A stretch of DNA of 64,000 bases from Kingdonia uniflora (GCA_014058105.1 JACGCM010000669.1:1302001-1366000), one strand, 5' to 3'. Positions 1 to 12,438 are shown, counted from the stretch's first letter. Notes: generated by a model not told the origin, from the sequence alone. A program made the numbers and translations.

Positions 1-450
1 GTGGTGGTTATAAAAGTGGCGGTGATGGCAGCGGAGGAGGTGGATTGGAAGGGGGAGTCTGCTGATACATTTCTATTGTGTTTTTGCGCTCAGAAGACCT
101 TAATCTTGTTTTGTGGGGGCCAACATTTAGTTTATTACTTACATAGTTTCCATTTGAAGTTCGATTGAACTTTGACCAAACTCATGTGAGAAATTTTTTT
201 GTTATGTCCAATGTCTTCTTTGCATCAGGGTAAAAAATTACTAAATCAATAAGAACTAGAAGACATGATGCCTCGGCTGCCTGAATGACCTGTGACTTTT
301 AGCAAACTGTGAAAACTTATTATCTGTAAAGTACCTGGAGTTTGGTACTGGATGGATAACATTCTGTTGTATCCCTGAGGTCGATGTGGTAAAAACATGT
401 TATCTGTAAGTCGTATGTAATATCTTTGACATGAATAAAAGTTGATATTT
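1..450 (+). pseudogene. Antisense unit 1 of element A, 3' part (Gly-rich tail)
   Basis: Only the 3' part is in the window. The first 50 bases encode a Gly/Ser-rich stretch and align with 45361-45410 of element B, where the same unit starts with ATG at 45006. Stops and frameshifts follow. An ATGAATAAAA polyadenylation-like signal at about 430-440 aligns with ATGAATAAATA in B, suggesting the transcript ends near 450-480. I do not recognise the protein family. Confidence 0.5.
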
Positions 451-809
451 AATAAACTGTATATCAAATATTTTATTGAGTTGAACTAAATTGTACTTGG
501 TGTTGGCAAAGTCGTGTTGATGTATAAATGATTTATGTTTAACAGGTGAGGGAGAGAAATTGTAGAAAATATGTAATCGTAAAAACTCGAGCTATTACAG
601 GTCGATAGGGATACTGCTCGTAGTAGCGTAAGGTCGAGTATAGTAACTAACATGTGTTCTTGTGTGGGGATAAGTTCAAATAATTTTATTCCAAGATTTT
701 GGGTTTTCTGTTACGAGATACAAGGTAAAAATCACGTATTTGAGTGGAAAGTATGTGAGAAACCTATAAAAATGAGGTAGGATGAAAGAAAAATGGGGGA
801 GAGATTAGG
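451..809 (+). promoter_or_regulatory. Spacer with TATA box upstream of antisense unit 2 (element A)
   Basis: Non-coding spacer between units 1 and 2. It ends with TATAAAAA at 765-772, about 40 bases before the unit 2 start position. The same place in element B has TATAAATA (46129-46136) and in element E TATATAAA (13328-13335). The conserved placement supports a plus-strand core promoter; activity is inferred. Confidence 0.4.
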
Positions 810-1220
810 ATTGTTTGGCTCAATCTCAGTGGATTCGTCTTGCCTTAGAGGGACAATTGTCTATAAAGATTAATGTAGTACGTGAGAGGATCTTTGGTTT
901 GTTTGGTAATGATGCTGAGCTATTGGGGAGGGAATGTGAGCTCAAAGGTTAGATGTAAGGAATAGAGAGCTGGAGTATGCTCATTATTTCTATGAGTTAT
1001 TTTCGTGTATTGGTGAGGTATTCGGTAGATCGAGAAAAGTTGGTTGATTTGATTGCTGAAGTTGAGATCGAATTCAAAAATCTGAGGACCGATGAATAAT
1101 GTGATTGGATGATGTTTGTTTAGGTTACTAAGGCTGGGATGGATGTTGTGTGAAGTGCTTCTTATGAATAATACAATTGTTTTAAATGTAACCGAAATAA
1201 TATAAGTCAATCGGATTCTC
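810..1220 (+). pseudogene. Antisense unit 2 of element A (small Cys-rich protein), start codon lost
   Basis: Homologous to 46174 onward in B, 13408-13759 in E and 39914-40278 in D. The start codon ATG seen in B, D and E is ATT here (810-812). The reading frame is recognisable through the middle (RLxIKxxxVRE, then FGxDAEL) and, after in-frame stops, near 1190 with a CFKCN ending shared with E. In intact form it would be about 110 residues. No known family recognised; the terminal C-x2-C-like ending hints at metal binding but is too short to call. Confidence 0.5.
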
Positions 1221-1423
1221 TATAGAGGCGAATCTATTTTGAGACTATTTTAGTAAATATTTTAAATAATTTTGAACCTTTGTACAGTTTAGAAAATAAC
1301 GTCAATCACTTTAAGTATGATAAACAAGGATAGAGAAACAAAAATATGAAAATACAAAAGCTTCTAGTTTGGTTTTGTATACAAAAGGAAATAAAACTTT
1401 GACATCGTATAGAGCTAGTCATC

Positions 1424-1886
1424 ATGAGTATGGGAAGGTCAGGAAAAGATATGGAAATAGGGAGAAAAAATATGTTAAAAAATGAAGGGAGTTGTAATGA
1501 TGGAAAGGTGGTTTTATTGAAAAGGTACAAGGTGTCTCACATGGGGAGTGGAAAGGACACCTTGGTTCTGGAATCGAGGACGGTTCGTGCGAGGAGCATT
1601 AAATGCCAGGCGCATGAGAGAGAAAGGACAAATAGTGCTTCTTCGTCTCCAATCAAACGTTTTACAACTTCAAAAAATTTGTAGAACACTCAAAGAGAGA
1701 GACGAAAGATCAGGGGATTTGATAAAGAGTTATCCGAAGGTGATAAACGGTTAAAAAGGGCAAAAGATTCGGGATCTCGTAGGTCGCTATACAGCAGCGT
1801 TGTGAGGGGAAAGCTTGACTCAACTGCCGATTCTCATTCGGATACTGAAGGTTAGTAGAGATGTATGCAATATATATATATATATA

Positions 1887-1938
<52 letters not shown>

Positions 1939-4900
1939 AAGGATATATGTTATACGTAAATGATTGATCAAAGATATATGTTAAATATATATATATATAC
2001 ATAGATGGAAGAATGATAAATATCTTAACATGTATGTAGGTCGAGCGTGAGAGGCATCTGTGTAGGTCAAAAACGTGCATGTAGAAATTGTTTTTAAGAT
2101 GGCTAGTTCGTCTGTTAATGAGGTATCAACCTCTGGTTGGACAAATGAGTCTGATAATGAAGGGAAAGTAGGATTAGAATAACTCATGAGTTTCCCTAGT
2201 CAATTGGTATCTTATCCTCCTGGTTCTAATGCCTTTAAAGAGTTTTGTAAAGTCAAGGCAGCTGTAGGAGGGAAGTGGGGCAATTGTGTAGAGTTTGCCG
2301 ACAGGCAGTTTAGGGGTTGTACGGTAGCGGTGGGGGAAGAGTATTTTTACCTGCTGGCAGACTTGGAAGTGGAAAAATGAGATAGGGGTATTGATGAAGC
2401 GATCTCGTTAGAATATTTTGATTGGGATGTCCGGAGTGACCTCTCTGAGGGTTTTTTGTGTTATTTATCTCAATTAGAGTATAGGTTGAGCCTTCCCCTC
2501 ACCAATTTGGCGAAGGGGATTATGAATAAAATTGGGGCATGTCCTGTTCAATTAAATGGGAATATATGGGAGGTAATAACCGTGTGTGACCATCTGAATG
2601 AAAAATGGGAAAAGGAAGGAAAAGTGAGGAGGATAACCCCTAAGGATGATTTGCAGTTTTATAGGGTAAAGAATTATAAGTCTAGTGGGGGGTCATACTT
2701 TCGTGCAAGCGCAATTCAGCGTCATTTTTTCGATATGAATTCAGCAGGTCAAACCTGGAATGGCAACATCATATGGGTGATGGGTAATTGCATTTAAAAA
2801 GATGATGAAGAACCTTTGGACCTTCGGTTTAGAACTCTAAAGCAAAGTATGTATAAACATGCATAGATAGAATTATTGTTACGTTTTGCTGATAACTGTA
2901 GTTGATAGTAAAAATGTTATTATTGCAGGTGTGAAGTCTGAAGTGGAAAGAATGGAATCCCTGTTGGAAAAAGTTGCGGAGGAGGAGACTGAATTTGAAC
3001 CTGTGTTGGAGGGACTCGGCCTGAGTAGATAGAAGAGGGTCGATAGTAGGTTAAACAAGGTTTGAAAAGCTCAGTCTACCAGGTCGATGGTGGGGGTTGA
3101 TGATGGATAAAGGCAAGCAAGTAATGAGGAGGGGTGAACTTATTTTTCCAAGACTCCTGTAACTGGCAGTTTGGTTCAGTCGAATCCTGTCAAGCCGAGC
3201 AAGATAGCTCTAAAATACCTAAAGAAAAGGATGTTAAAGGCTCTGCCAGCCTCTGGTACCACTGGAAGTGGCGAGGTCACAAAAGATAAGAGGAGGAGGG
3301 TTGAACCCTTGGGGGAGTCAGAAGAGAAGGTCGCCGAAGGACAATCTGCTGTGGTGAACGACCTCAAAGAGGTCGAAGAGAGGGCCAGGTTGGCGGTTCT
3401 CCACGGAGAGGAAGATACGAGTAAGATGGTAAGTTTTTATTATCAGAAAGAACTGTTTAATATGATTCGAGCTAATCTCTGAGATCGATGTAATTTTGCA
3501 TGTTGCTCATCTTGTTAAGGGGATATAGCTCGGTATAGAGGAAGAAAAAGGTGAACTGAAGAAAGCAAATGTCGAACTGGAAAAAAAATTAGCTCGATCC
3601 TGGACTGATGCTCTGAAGGTAGGCAGCTGAAGGCTTCTCATGCCGTTGCGATTGGTCAGCTACAGGTAGAGAATAAGGCCAATCTTGACGAGATGGTTGA
3701 GGAGCGTGACAGACTAGGGCATCATTTGATGCTGATAGGATATTTTGAGGAGGAGGTGGATACCATTAAGGAAGACACCTATGCTAAGGTAGAAGATGAG
3801 GGGGAAGCAGAAGCGGTGGGGACCGTGGACGGTCTGGATGGTGTTTCTCGTTAGACGGTGCTCGACAGTCATGGGGATGGCGTCGAGCTCCCCGAAGGTG
3901 GTAGTGAGAAGATAGGGTAGATACATGTGTTTGCATAAATATTTGTAAATTGCTTGAACTGTGTGTGGGGATGAAACTTCTGTAGATTGACTTTGCTTTA
4001 TAAACCTTTTGTAGGCAATTAGAGAGATGAGTCTCAGAATAAAAGATCAAGAGTCTAGACTTGACAGGAAAGAGAGACCTCTAAAGCCTTATTGTTTGCG
4101 GAATAGGTCTTTCGACTTGCAGGTTAGATCGGAATAGGTCTTTCGACTTGCATGTTATACCAATGTTAAGTTATCAAGTAAATAGGATATAGATGCATGG
4201 TAAAAATCCAACACTATTAATATAGAGTAGCATATCGAAAGTATGTACCTTGTATGCCGAAAGAAGACTCATGAAGCGTTCATCTGAGAATGGACTCCAA
4301 ACTTTTAGTCTAAAAGTATTTGAAAGCAGATGTTTAGGAATCATATAGTCTCTTTAGAAATGTAGTATGTATATATATTTAAAGGCTTTCCTGAATCGAA
4401 TTGTACTAAAACTTGTTATATTTCCCAGGTCGAATTAGATTCATCTCGTTTACGTGAGGACGACGTACTCATGTGTAATCAGGAATTTGTGGAGCAGTTC
4501 GATAGGATGAAGGAGGTAAAGGATAATAGAGAAGATCAATACGTAAAGGCGCATTTTAGACTTGTAGAGTTGACCCAGGCAATTTCTGACCTGACTCTTC
4601 AGGTTGAAGAGGGAGATTTTGAGATGAAGAAGGGATTAAATGAGTTAGTGGAGGTTATAGAATGCACCGAGAAGCTTCAAAGTCGAGTTAATGGGTTGGT
4701 TGTGAAGGGTAAGCAGGCCGACACGGCTCAATATCGTATTTAGGTATTGGAACAATCAGAGGAACAATTTTGATCAGATCTCCTGAGATGTTAGAACGAT
4801 TTGAAGCGAATGAGATGAAAATTCATCGAAAATGACGACGAGCTGAGGGTAGCTCGAGAAAATTTATCGGCTTCAGAAGCCGCAGCCGAACATTTACAAA

Positions 4901-5751
4901 TAGCCCTATCCACCAAGGATATGGAATTCTGGGTAATGTAACGAAGGTGTAACAATTTAAATGAGAGGGTAACATGACTTAAGGCTGGACTGGCGCAAAT
5001 CATTATGCGTGCCAAGAAAGCCGAGGCTAGAGAGCGTTCAGGGGGAAGTAAAACTGAGGTTAAGGCCCCTTTAATTCAAGGGGATGTAGTTAGTCTCTCA
5101 GGTTGAATTAAAGAGCTAGAGAGTGATGTATCTTGTATTCAGGGGCATGCCCAGAAGGGAAATGCGAATTTGAGGGAATGCCAGCATAAGTTAGATGCTG
5201 CTCTTATCAGGGAGAAAGTACTGGAAGGGGAGATCAAATCAAAGGAATCGCTGGTGAAGAGGAAGGAAGAATTATAGAAAGATATGTCAGCTAGGGAAGA
5301 GTTGAATGCAGAAATTAGGAGACTTCGTGCTCGGGTAGTAGACTTAGAAGCCATTAACCTTGCCAAATCAGCGAAATATATAAACATGTTGAAAGAAAAT
5401 GTAATCTATCATGCTAAATCCGATGCGGAAATGATTGAACTGAAGAATGAGTACGCTAGGTTAGAGTCACGCCTCGAGAGGTTGAGGGAAAGATTTGCAA
5501 TAATGGTCATACCCGATGCGTCACGATCTGACCAGTTAAAGGCAATTGCTACATATTTTGTTGAGGAAGTAAAAAGACTTGAGTCAGAACGAGATACCTT
5601 GTTTAAAACTCTGTCGGATAAGGGATGTATTTGTGAAGCTAAGATATATCAAGGGAACTGTTTGGGCATCATAGAGACCCAACTGAGCCCTCGAACTACT
5701 GAATTGATCAAATTGGGTAAAGCCGCTATGACCTGTGAATTGAAAGTTTGA
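1424..5751 (+). pseudogene. Antisense unit 3 of element A: six-exon coiled-coil protein gene (extra ORF)
   Basis: Inferred exons: 1424-1850, 2040-2846, 2929-3428, 3502-3911, 4015-4122 and 4429-5751, each placed by comparison with B and D. Exon 2 encodes a globular domain with the motifs VSYPPGS, LCYLSQLEYRLSLPLTNLAKG and NIIWVMGNC. Exon 3 carries a basic KRRRVEP stretch like a nuclear localisation signal. Exons 4-6 encode long heptad-rich coiled coil, and the C-terminal block around YFVEEVKRLESERDTLF is conserved in B, D and E. Damage: stops at 2378, 4741, 4771 and 4975 among others, the exon 4 acceptor AG changed to AT (3500-3501), and the exon 4 donor GT changed to AT (3912-3913). Extra antisense ORFs of this kind are known between pol and the 3' LTR of Tat-lineage elements. 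The molecular function is not established. Confidence 0.7.
1869..1935. repeat. (TA)n microsatellite in intron 1 of unit 3
   Basis: An almost pure TA run with one interruption, lying in the inferred first intron of the antisense gene. The matching intron of B (46860-47047) has no such run, so the expansion is specific to this copy. Confidence 0.95.
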
Positions 5752-5799
5752 CCTCTTGATGTAGGGGGAAGCACTATTGACTCTCCATCAGCAGAAAAG

Positions 5800-6990
5800 A
5801 AACCTTTATAATATGAATTTGACCTAAAAATAAATAGTATTTGTCGCTGACATATTGAAATAGATAAAAGCTAGTATGACCCTTGTCTTATCTTGTGTCT
5901 GGTGGGGCCTTTGATATAAAACAACTTTTTTTACATTCGTTTTAATCGCAGAAATGGGAGAAGTTAAACCAAGTTGAAACTTGATTTGAACTATAGAAAT
6001 GTCGCAGACATATTGAAACAGATAAAAGCTAGTATGACCTTTGCCTTATCTTATGCCTGGCTGAGTCTTTGAAATGAAACAAGTTTTTGCACTTACTACA
6101 ATCGCAGAGATGTAAAGAGTCAGCTAAACCAGGTGATATCTTTGATCCAGCCGGTGTAAATGATCCAAACAAGTTGAAAAAGATGAAGACTAGTATTACC
6201 TTTGCCTTATCTCATGTTTGCCAGAGTTTTGATATGAAACAATTTTCTACACTTGTTGCAATCGCAGAAATGTAAAAAGTTAGCTAAACCAAGTGATATC
6301 CTTAATCCAGCCGGTATAAATGATCCAAACAAGTTGAAAAAGATGAAGACTAGTATTACCTTTGCCTTATCTCTTATTTGGTTGAGTCTTTGATATAAAA
6401 CAAGTTTCTACACTTGCTACAATCGAAGAGATGTAAAGAGTCAGCTAAACCAAGTGATATCCTTGATCCAGCCGGTATAAATGATCCAAACAAGTTAAAA
6501 AGATAAAGACTAGTATTACCTTTGCCTTATCTCTTGTTTGGCTGAGTCTTTGATATGAAACAAGTTTCTACACTTGCTACAATCGCAGAGATGTAAAGAG
6601 TCAGCTAAACCAAGTGATATCCTTGATCCAGCCGGTAGAAATGATCTAAACAAGTTGAAAAATATGAAGACTAGTATTACATTTGCCTTATCTCTTGTTT
6701 GGCAGAGTTTTTGAAATGAAACAAATTCTTACACTTGCTACAATCGTAGAGATGTAAAGAGTCAGCTAAACCAAGTGATATCCTTGATCCAGCCAATAGA
6801 AATGATCCAAACAAGTTGAAAAAGATGAAGACTAGTATTACCTTTGCCTTATCTCTTGTTTGGCTGAGTCTTTGATATGAAATAAATTTTTACACTTGCT
6901 ACAATCGCAAAGATATTGTAAAAGAAGCCAAATCAAGTGATATCCTTGATCTAACTTGGATAAGATTGATCGCAAGCTAGTATTATCTAT
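5800..6990. repeat. Tandem array, about 160-bp unit, between convergent pol and unit 3 (element A)
   Basis: The landmark ACTAGTATTACC recurs at 6189, 6349, 6509, 6670 and 6831, giving a 160-161 bp period, with diverged units at 5870 and 6030. Each unit also carries a conserved GATCCAGCCGGTA segment. About seven copies. B has a shorter array of the same family (51660-52290). Confidence 0.9.
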
Positions 6991-7148
6991 CCTTTAATCT
7001 GTAGAATGTGGATGAATGTTCGTGAAGATAATGATATTGTTCAAAAAAAAACTTTCATTTGTAAATTCAGAATTTACATTGGATGGAGATGAGAATCTCA
7101 CTTTTGAAATTGAAAAAAGTAAACAATGGAAATAGAGTAGTAAGACAC

Positions 7149-8480
7149 CTAACGATAGTACTGTTTTAGTCGCCTAGTGTTCCAAGGATTTAAAATGAGG
7201 ACTTCCTCTTCTATCATGAGATAGTATGATCTCAAGTTTGAGAGACTTGTGATAATGAATGGACCTTCCCAATTGTCGGTTAATTTTCCAGGGTGAGGCT
7301 CTTTGCGATGCTGAGGAATTTCTCTGAGGGTAAGATCTTTGATTTGGAAAGTACGGCTCTTGACTCGATTATTATACGTTTTGGAAACCATATGATGATA
7401 TCGACCTAGGTTAGCAATGGCGCGTTCCCTGATCTCATCTATCATATTGAGGTTACAAGCCAATTCAAACTCATTTTCAACGTCAGTCAGCTCATGATCA
7501 CAAACTGGATGATGATATTCAGAAAGAATGATAGCCTCAGTGCCATAAGCAAGGAGGAATGGTGTATACCCAGTAGATTGTCGGGGAGTGGTTCGATCAG
7601 CCACAGGACGTGAGGTAGTTTGCGAACCCAATTTCCTTTTTTCTGTGAGTGAAGTTATTTTTTAAGTCTATCCACGATGGTTTTGTTGGTGATTTTAGCT
7701 TGGCCATTACCTTGAGGGTAGTATTGATTTTATGGTGAGTGGATGATATTGTGGTGGTTTAGGAAGGTTACGACCTTATCTCCCACAAATTGGGGCCCGC
7801 TATCGATACAAATCAGGTGGGGGCACCCGAATCGAATGATTATGTGGTTCCAGATAAAAGAGATGACCTCTTCTTCTCTGGTTTGACATAGTAGAATTGC
7901 TTCTACCCATTTTATAAAATAATCGGCAGCTACGAGTAGGTGTCGGCGATTACCTAAAAAATTAAGGAATTCATCGACGTAGTCTACTACCCATCTTTTG
8001 AATGGCCAGAAAACCTTGCTTATATGGAGTTCGAGAACAGGGGCATGTATCATATGTCCATGTCTCTGGCAGATATCGTACCTGCAGGAATACTCTTCTG
8101 CTTGCTTGCGCATGCCGGGGTAGAATACTCCTTGAGTTATAGCTCTCTTCGCTAATGATCTACTTGCGGCGTGGGAGCCACAAGCTCCTTCGTGTAATTC
8201 ACGAAATAGTTCATCTACTTTTGACTTCGAGAGGCACTTGAGGTAAGGCCCTGTAACGGAAAGGTGGAAAAACATGCCATTTTGATTAATGTAACGCTTC
8301 GAGTTGTTGATCAACTGTCGGTATTCTTTCAGATCTGCTGGGAGTGGTCCATTGTACTTGTTGTCGACACCGAGGTAGTCTAAGAAAGACTTTTGCCAAT
8401 CGTCGTTTCCCCCTTTATCACCCCCAGTGCTGATCGTGCATACAGATATACGATAAATACTGGAGGTTAAAATGATTTCG
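7149..8480 (-). pseudogene. Integrase of element A (zinc-binding, catalytic core, C-terminal domain)
   Basis: Reads right to left. The zinc-binding region has LHEGACGSH followed by a YDICQ block, where the first Cys of the usual CxxC is a Tyr. The catalytic core shows WVVDYVDEF (first Asp) and CIDSGPQFV (second Asp). The third acidic residue, expected after GNGQ, is Lys (GQAKITNKT), so the DDE triad is broken. The C-terminal part ends with GKLTDNWEGPF and NPWNTRRLKQYY, the normal end of Tat-type integrase. There is no chromodomain. A frameshift lies near 7632-7740. Confidence 0.85.
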
Positions 8481-8990
8481 ATCTGGAGATATCGAGCTTC
8501 CGTACCCAAGACCCCCACTAGATATGCCAAGGTACCGGCGTGTCTGTTTTCACCTCGAGGAAGATATTCGGGAGTTCCTTCCACGAACTTACTCATATTA
8601 TATGCAATGAGAGCTGTATATTTGATCATTTTTTCGTTTTTCTTGTGCTACTCGGAATAATGATGAACGATGAGTAATGAATATATGTAAACTGAAAGTT
8701 CGGGGACATCGAGCTCAAGTGCGAGGTCGAGTCCATGAATGAAAGCTTCATACTCGGTAACATTATTTGAGGCTTCAAAATCCAAGTGGATTGATTTCTC
8801 AATTTTATCATTAGAAGGGGTAATTAAAATGATCCTGATCCTTGACCCTGTGGGTCCTGCTGATCCATCTGTGTGAAGCCTCCACCCTGACGTAGTGATC
8901 CAGTCAGCTCGTTTGTCGAATGGCTTTGGGGTTAGATTCTCTGGCGTATCTTCAGAAAGGTCTGAGTCGTGCTCCTCCCACTCGAGATCC
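8481..8990 (-). pseudogene. Second (archaeal-type) RNase H of element A
   Basis: Encodes LHTDGSAGPTGSRI, then IEKSIxLxFEASNNVTEYEA and, after a frame change, YLPRGENRHAGTLAYL. These are the hallmark blocks of the additional archaeal-like RNase H found between RT-RNase H and integrase in Tat-lineage elements. The first catalytic Asp (TDGS) is kept. Frameshifts break the middle. Confidence 0.7.
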
Positions 8991-10350
8991 TATACTGGAA
9001 AATTCTTGAGAAAATCGGCAACGGCCTAACCTTTTACGGAATGACATTGTTCAAACTTGATATCATGTTCTTCCAAACTGACCAACTACTGTTGCACTCT
9101 TCGTGACTTCTCTTTTTTGGACAGAACTTCCCGAAGTGGGTAGTTCATCATAACTTTGACGGAATGTGCTTGGATGTAGTGCTTGAGTTTCTGTAAAGTG
9201 TAAACAAGGTTGGGAAGAAGTTTCTCGATTATAGAGTACCTTGTTTTTGCTGGTGTGAGTGTTTTGCTGATGAAGAAGGCTGGTCTCTCTATTTTCCCTT
9301 CCAGGAAAATAAGAACTGAGCTGAGAGAAGTATTTGTGACTGCTAGGTAGATTATCAGTTCCTCATTACCTACTGAGGTGCTCATTATGGGAGACTTCCC
9401 CAAGTAGATTTTGAGATCCTGAAAAGCTACTTCGCATTCTAGTGTCCATGTGACTTTTGTAGTTGGCTAAACCTTTCCTCATTTTGTATATCCATGGAGT
9501 AATAGGAATAGCCAAGGATAGCGGTCTGAAGATTTAGAGATGAAACGGTAGTTCGCGGTGATCTTGCCGGTAAGTTTTTGATCGTCTTTTGTTGTCTTTG
9601 GAGAAGGCATGTCGGGGAGATCCCGAATTTGATATGGGTCAGCCTTAATCCCTTTCTTGCTGATGAAGTGGCCTAGAAAACGGCTAGAATGTACCCCGAA
9701 TTGACATTTATCAGGGTTGAGATGCATTCAATAAGATCGAAGGATGTTGAATATTGTGTTGAGATCTGATATGTGATTATTTGACTGTATGCTTTTGTAC
9801 AAGAGATCATTGATGAAGACTTCAACGATTTTCCCTAGATGTGCTTTGAACATAGCAGTCATCAATCGTTGGAATATGGCACCTGTGTTCTTGAGCCCAA
9901 AGGGGATGACTTTGTAACAATTAAGGCCCCTTTCGGTGATGAACGTTATCTTTTCTTGATCTTCTTCCAGAAGTGAAATTTGATTATACCCTGAAGCAGC
10001 ATCCATCATAGATAAGTGATAATGGCCTGCTGTAGAATCGAGGATCAGATGAGTGTTGGGAAGAAGGAAACTATTCTTTAGAGTATGTTTGTTCAGATCT
10101 GTAAAATTTACGAAAACTCGAACTTTCTCGTTCTTCTTTGGGACAACGGCAATGTTGGATATCCAGTCCGGGTATTTAGCTTCTCGAATGAATCCCACTT
10201 TATCAATTTCTCAATCTCGGTGTTAACTTCATCTCGAAGATGAGGTAAAAGTTGTTGCTATTTCTATTTAACCGTTGTGACATTGATGTTGATGGCTAAC
10301 TTGTGGCAAGCCATGGCCGGATCGACTCCAGGCATTTCTTCGAAAGACCA
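8991..10350 (-). pseudogene. Reverse transcriptase and RNase H of element A
   Basis: RT blocks in order: DEVNTEIEKLIK (about 10225), MGFIREAKYPDWISNIAVVPKK, HLSMMDAASGYNQI, PFGLKNTGAIFQRLM, the catalytic box, LGHFISKKGIKADP, then RNase H YLGKSPIMSTSVGNEEL and PAFFISKTLTPAKTRYS. The catalytic YIDD box reads FIND, so the first catalytic Asp is Asn (a G-to-A change). The frame shifts at 9728 and 9404-9479. Reverse transcription activity is therefore lost. Confidence 0.9.
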
Positions 10351-11370
10351 TGCAAAAATGTCTCGATTGAGTTATAAGAACTGAATGAGAGCATCTTTCT
10401 CATGCTGAACCAGCTTGGTTCCGATGAATGTACCTCTGCTTGGTCCATCAATGTTGACATATTCCGCAGGCTCCTCTATAGGTGATTGACCGTCGTGGTG
10501 ATCATTATTCAGTAATTGCTATGCGGCCAATCTGTCTGAAGTATCTAGGATGGCAGAGACAATATTTTAACAAACTCGAGATAGTTTCTGGCTACCTCTG
10601 ATCTTATAAATACCATTGTCGTATTTGAATCAGAGTACTTGATGATAGGTGGAAGCGATTGCTTCCATATTGTGTATCCAGCAACGGCTCATAATCCCAA
10701 GATAGCGAGATTTGACATTGATGATGTTGATAGTGGTTGGTCCTACGGTAATAGGCAGATAATCTTGCCTACTCATTCCTCCCTGGAGCCATTGAACCCA
10801 CTGATGTCTGTGTCGCTCTGAATGACTTGGTCGGCCAAACCCATCTGGTCGATCGTACTCTAAAAAAGAATTTCAATATCGCTTACAGTATCGATCATCA
10901 TTGTATGCATGACAAACTGTTTCATCTTGAGCATTATGACTAACGCATCATGATATGGAAATTTAACATGGCTTGTATCACAATCCTCAAAGGAGATTTC
11001 GAGTCGGCGATTGCTCGACTCGGGAAGAAGTTTGGTTTTTTTGTCTTGAGGTGTAAGATTACAGCATTCTGAGAGCCTCCGGTGCTTTGATCGGTTGGAA
11101 TTGGCGATCTGGTTGATTTTGATCATGTTCTTGAGGTACATATAGTAGAGATACTTTTCCTCAGCTCTATTGTTAACCTGAACAATTTCGAGCTGCTTCT
11201 TATAGTTGCCATCTTGGTATGACTTCAGTTCAACAATATATTCGAGCATCCATCCTTCCTTGAAAATGAGCACGAGCAACCGCTGTAGAGCATAGCAATT
11301 GTTAGTAGTATGACGATTTACCTTATGATGTAGGCAAAATGGTCGATTTTCGATGGGCTTCAATGGCTGA
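10351..11370 (-). pseudogene. Gag zinc knuckle, protease and pol linker of element A
   Basis: At the right end a knuckle-like motif CLHHKVNRHTTNNCYAL keeps the C-x2-H-x6-H-x4-C pattern used in plant gypsy gag. Downstream, MMIDTVSDIEILF is the aspartic protease active site, normally DTGS, here DTVS. A linker with several stops leads to the RT. The B copy keeps DTGS but has lost the last knuckle Cys. Confidence 0.75.
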
Positions 11371-12388
11371 GGGACGCAGTAGAGCGGGTCTTTTAAAAGC
11401 AGTTAAAAAATTGTGGAGATTTAAACTTTCAGCTTTGAGAGGACGGGTTTGTTTTCTGGACCACTTATCCAAGGGTATCCAGTGTTTCCCTTGGTATGTT
11501 TTTGATCTCCCTGTTCCTCCTTAGGCTCGCTGGTTCAATTTGCAGGTGGGGCTTTGGTGGAGATTACAGATTTTGTAGAGTTTTGTCGCTCAGACATCAT
11601 CCTCTCCAAGTCAAGGTAACCGTTGACTTTGGTGATCATCTCCTCTAATGTCGCAGGTTTATTAAGGAAGTGTTATTCTTTGGCCTTGCAGTCGAGCCGG
11701 AGAGTATTGGTGAAAGCGGTCACCGCTATTTTTTGGTCGAGGTTATCCACTTTTCTCATGAGCTCTAGGAATTTCTTAAGATCGATAAAAGAATACAAGA
11801 TCTCCTCTTTGCCTCTGTTGTGAGCATATGTCTTGATGAACTATTTCTGTAGCTGATCAAATGTATAGATAGATTCCTCAAGAAGAATCTATTTTTGGTC
11901 GACGTAATGATATGTAGAGGTCGCTGGTCTTCCTTCTGACTGATGAAAATCTAGTGACCTCGACTGACTTCTGATTGAACTTCTCCCCCCAAATGGATAG
12001 AGGGCTACAGTTCGTGTGGTAGATTTCTAGAAATGGCTTTATTGGTGGCCCCTTGAGGTCCCAAACTTTCCCTTGCTGAAATGCAGGAGGTCTCTGGAAG
12101 TTGATCGCGACCCCTGGCTGGAGGAGCCTATTGAGTCTTTTGTAGAGCCTCAAGTGCAGTGTACATCATTGTCATCTGATCTTCAAGCCATTTGAGCACT
12201 GTCAAACGAGCTTGTCACTCTGCATTGAGATCTTTCTCTCAGAACTCGCGATCCTTTGTTAATTAAAGTTCGAGTTCGGCGTGATTTTCTGTCTCGGCAT
12301 GTAGATTCGCCCGTAACTCGGTGAACTGTCCCGGATCTCCAGAAATTTTGAGCTGAGTTCCTGCGGCCTGTCGTCTGGAGGAAACCAT
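11371..12388 (-). pseudogene. gag of element A, internally deleted
   Basis: The start is ATG at 12388-12386, 50-70 bases after the primer binding site, matching B (59025). The N-terminus begins MVSSRRQAAGTQL. In-frame stops at codons 42, 50 and 58 follow; the last (TGA, plus-strand 12215-12217) is at the same codon in B. Near 11880 about 400 bases present in B are missing, removing the core of the retrotransposon gag domain. The sequence resumes with YTFDQLQK and a TAG stop (11841-11843) also shared with B. Confidence 0.8.
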
Positions 12389-12438
12389 AATTGAAAATTG
12401 TAATAAAAACTACCTTAGGGTATCAGGAAATACAATCT

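Noticed and set aside
7730..8629. 299-codon frame as an intact host gene
   Set aside because: It is the fused archaeal-type RNase H end and integrase of element A, with integrase motifs throughout.
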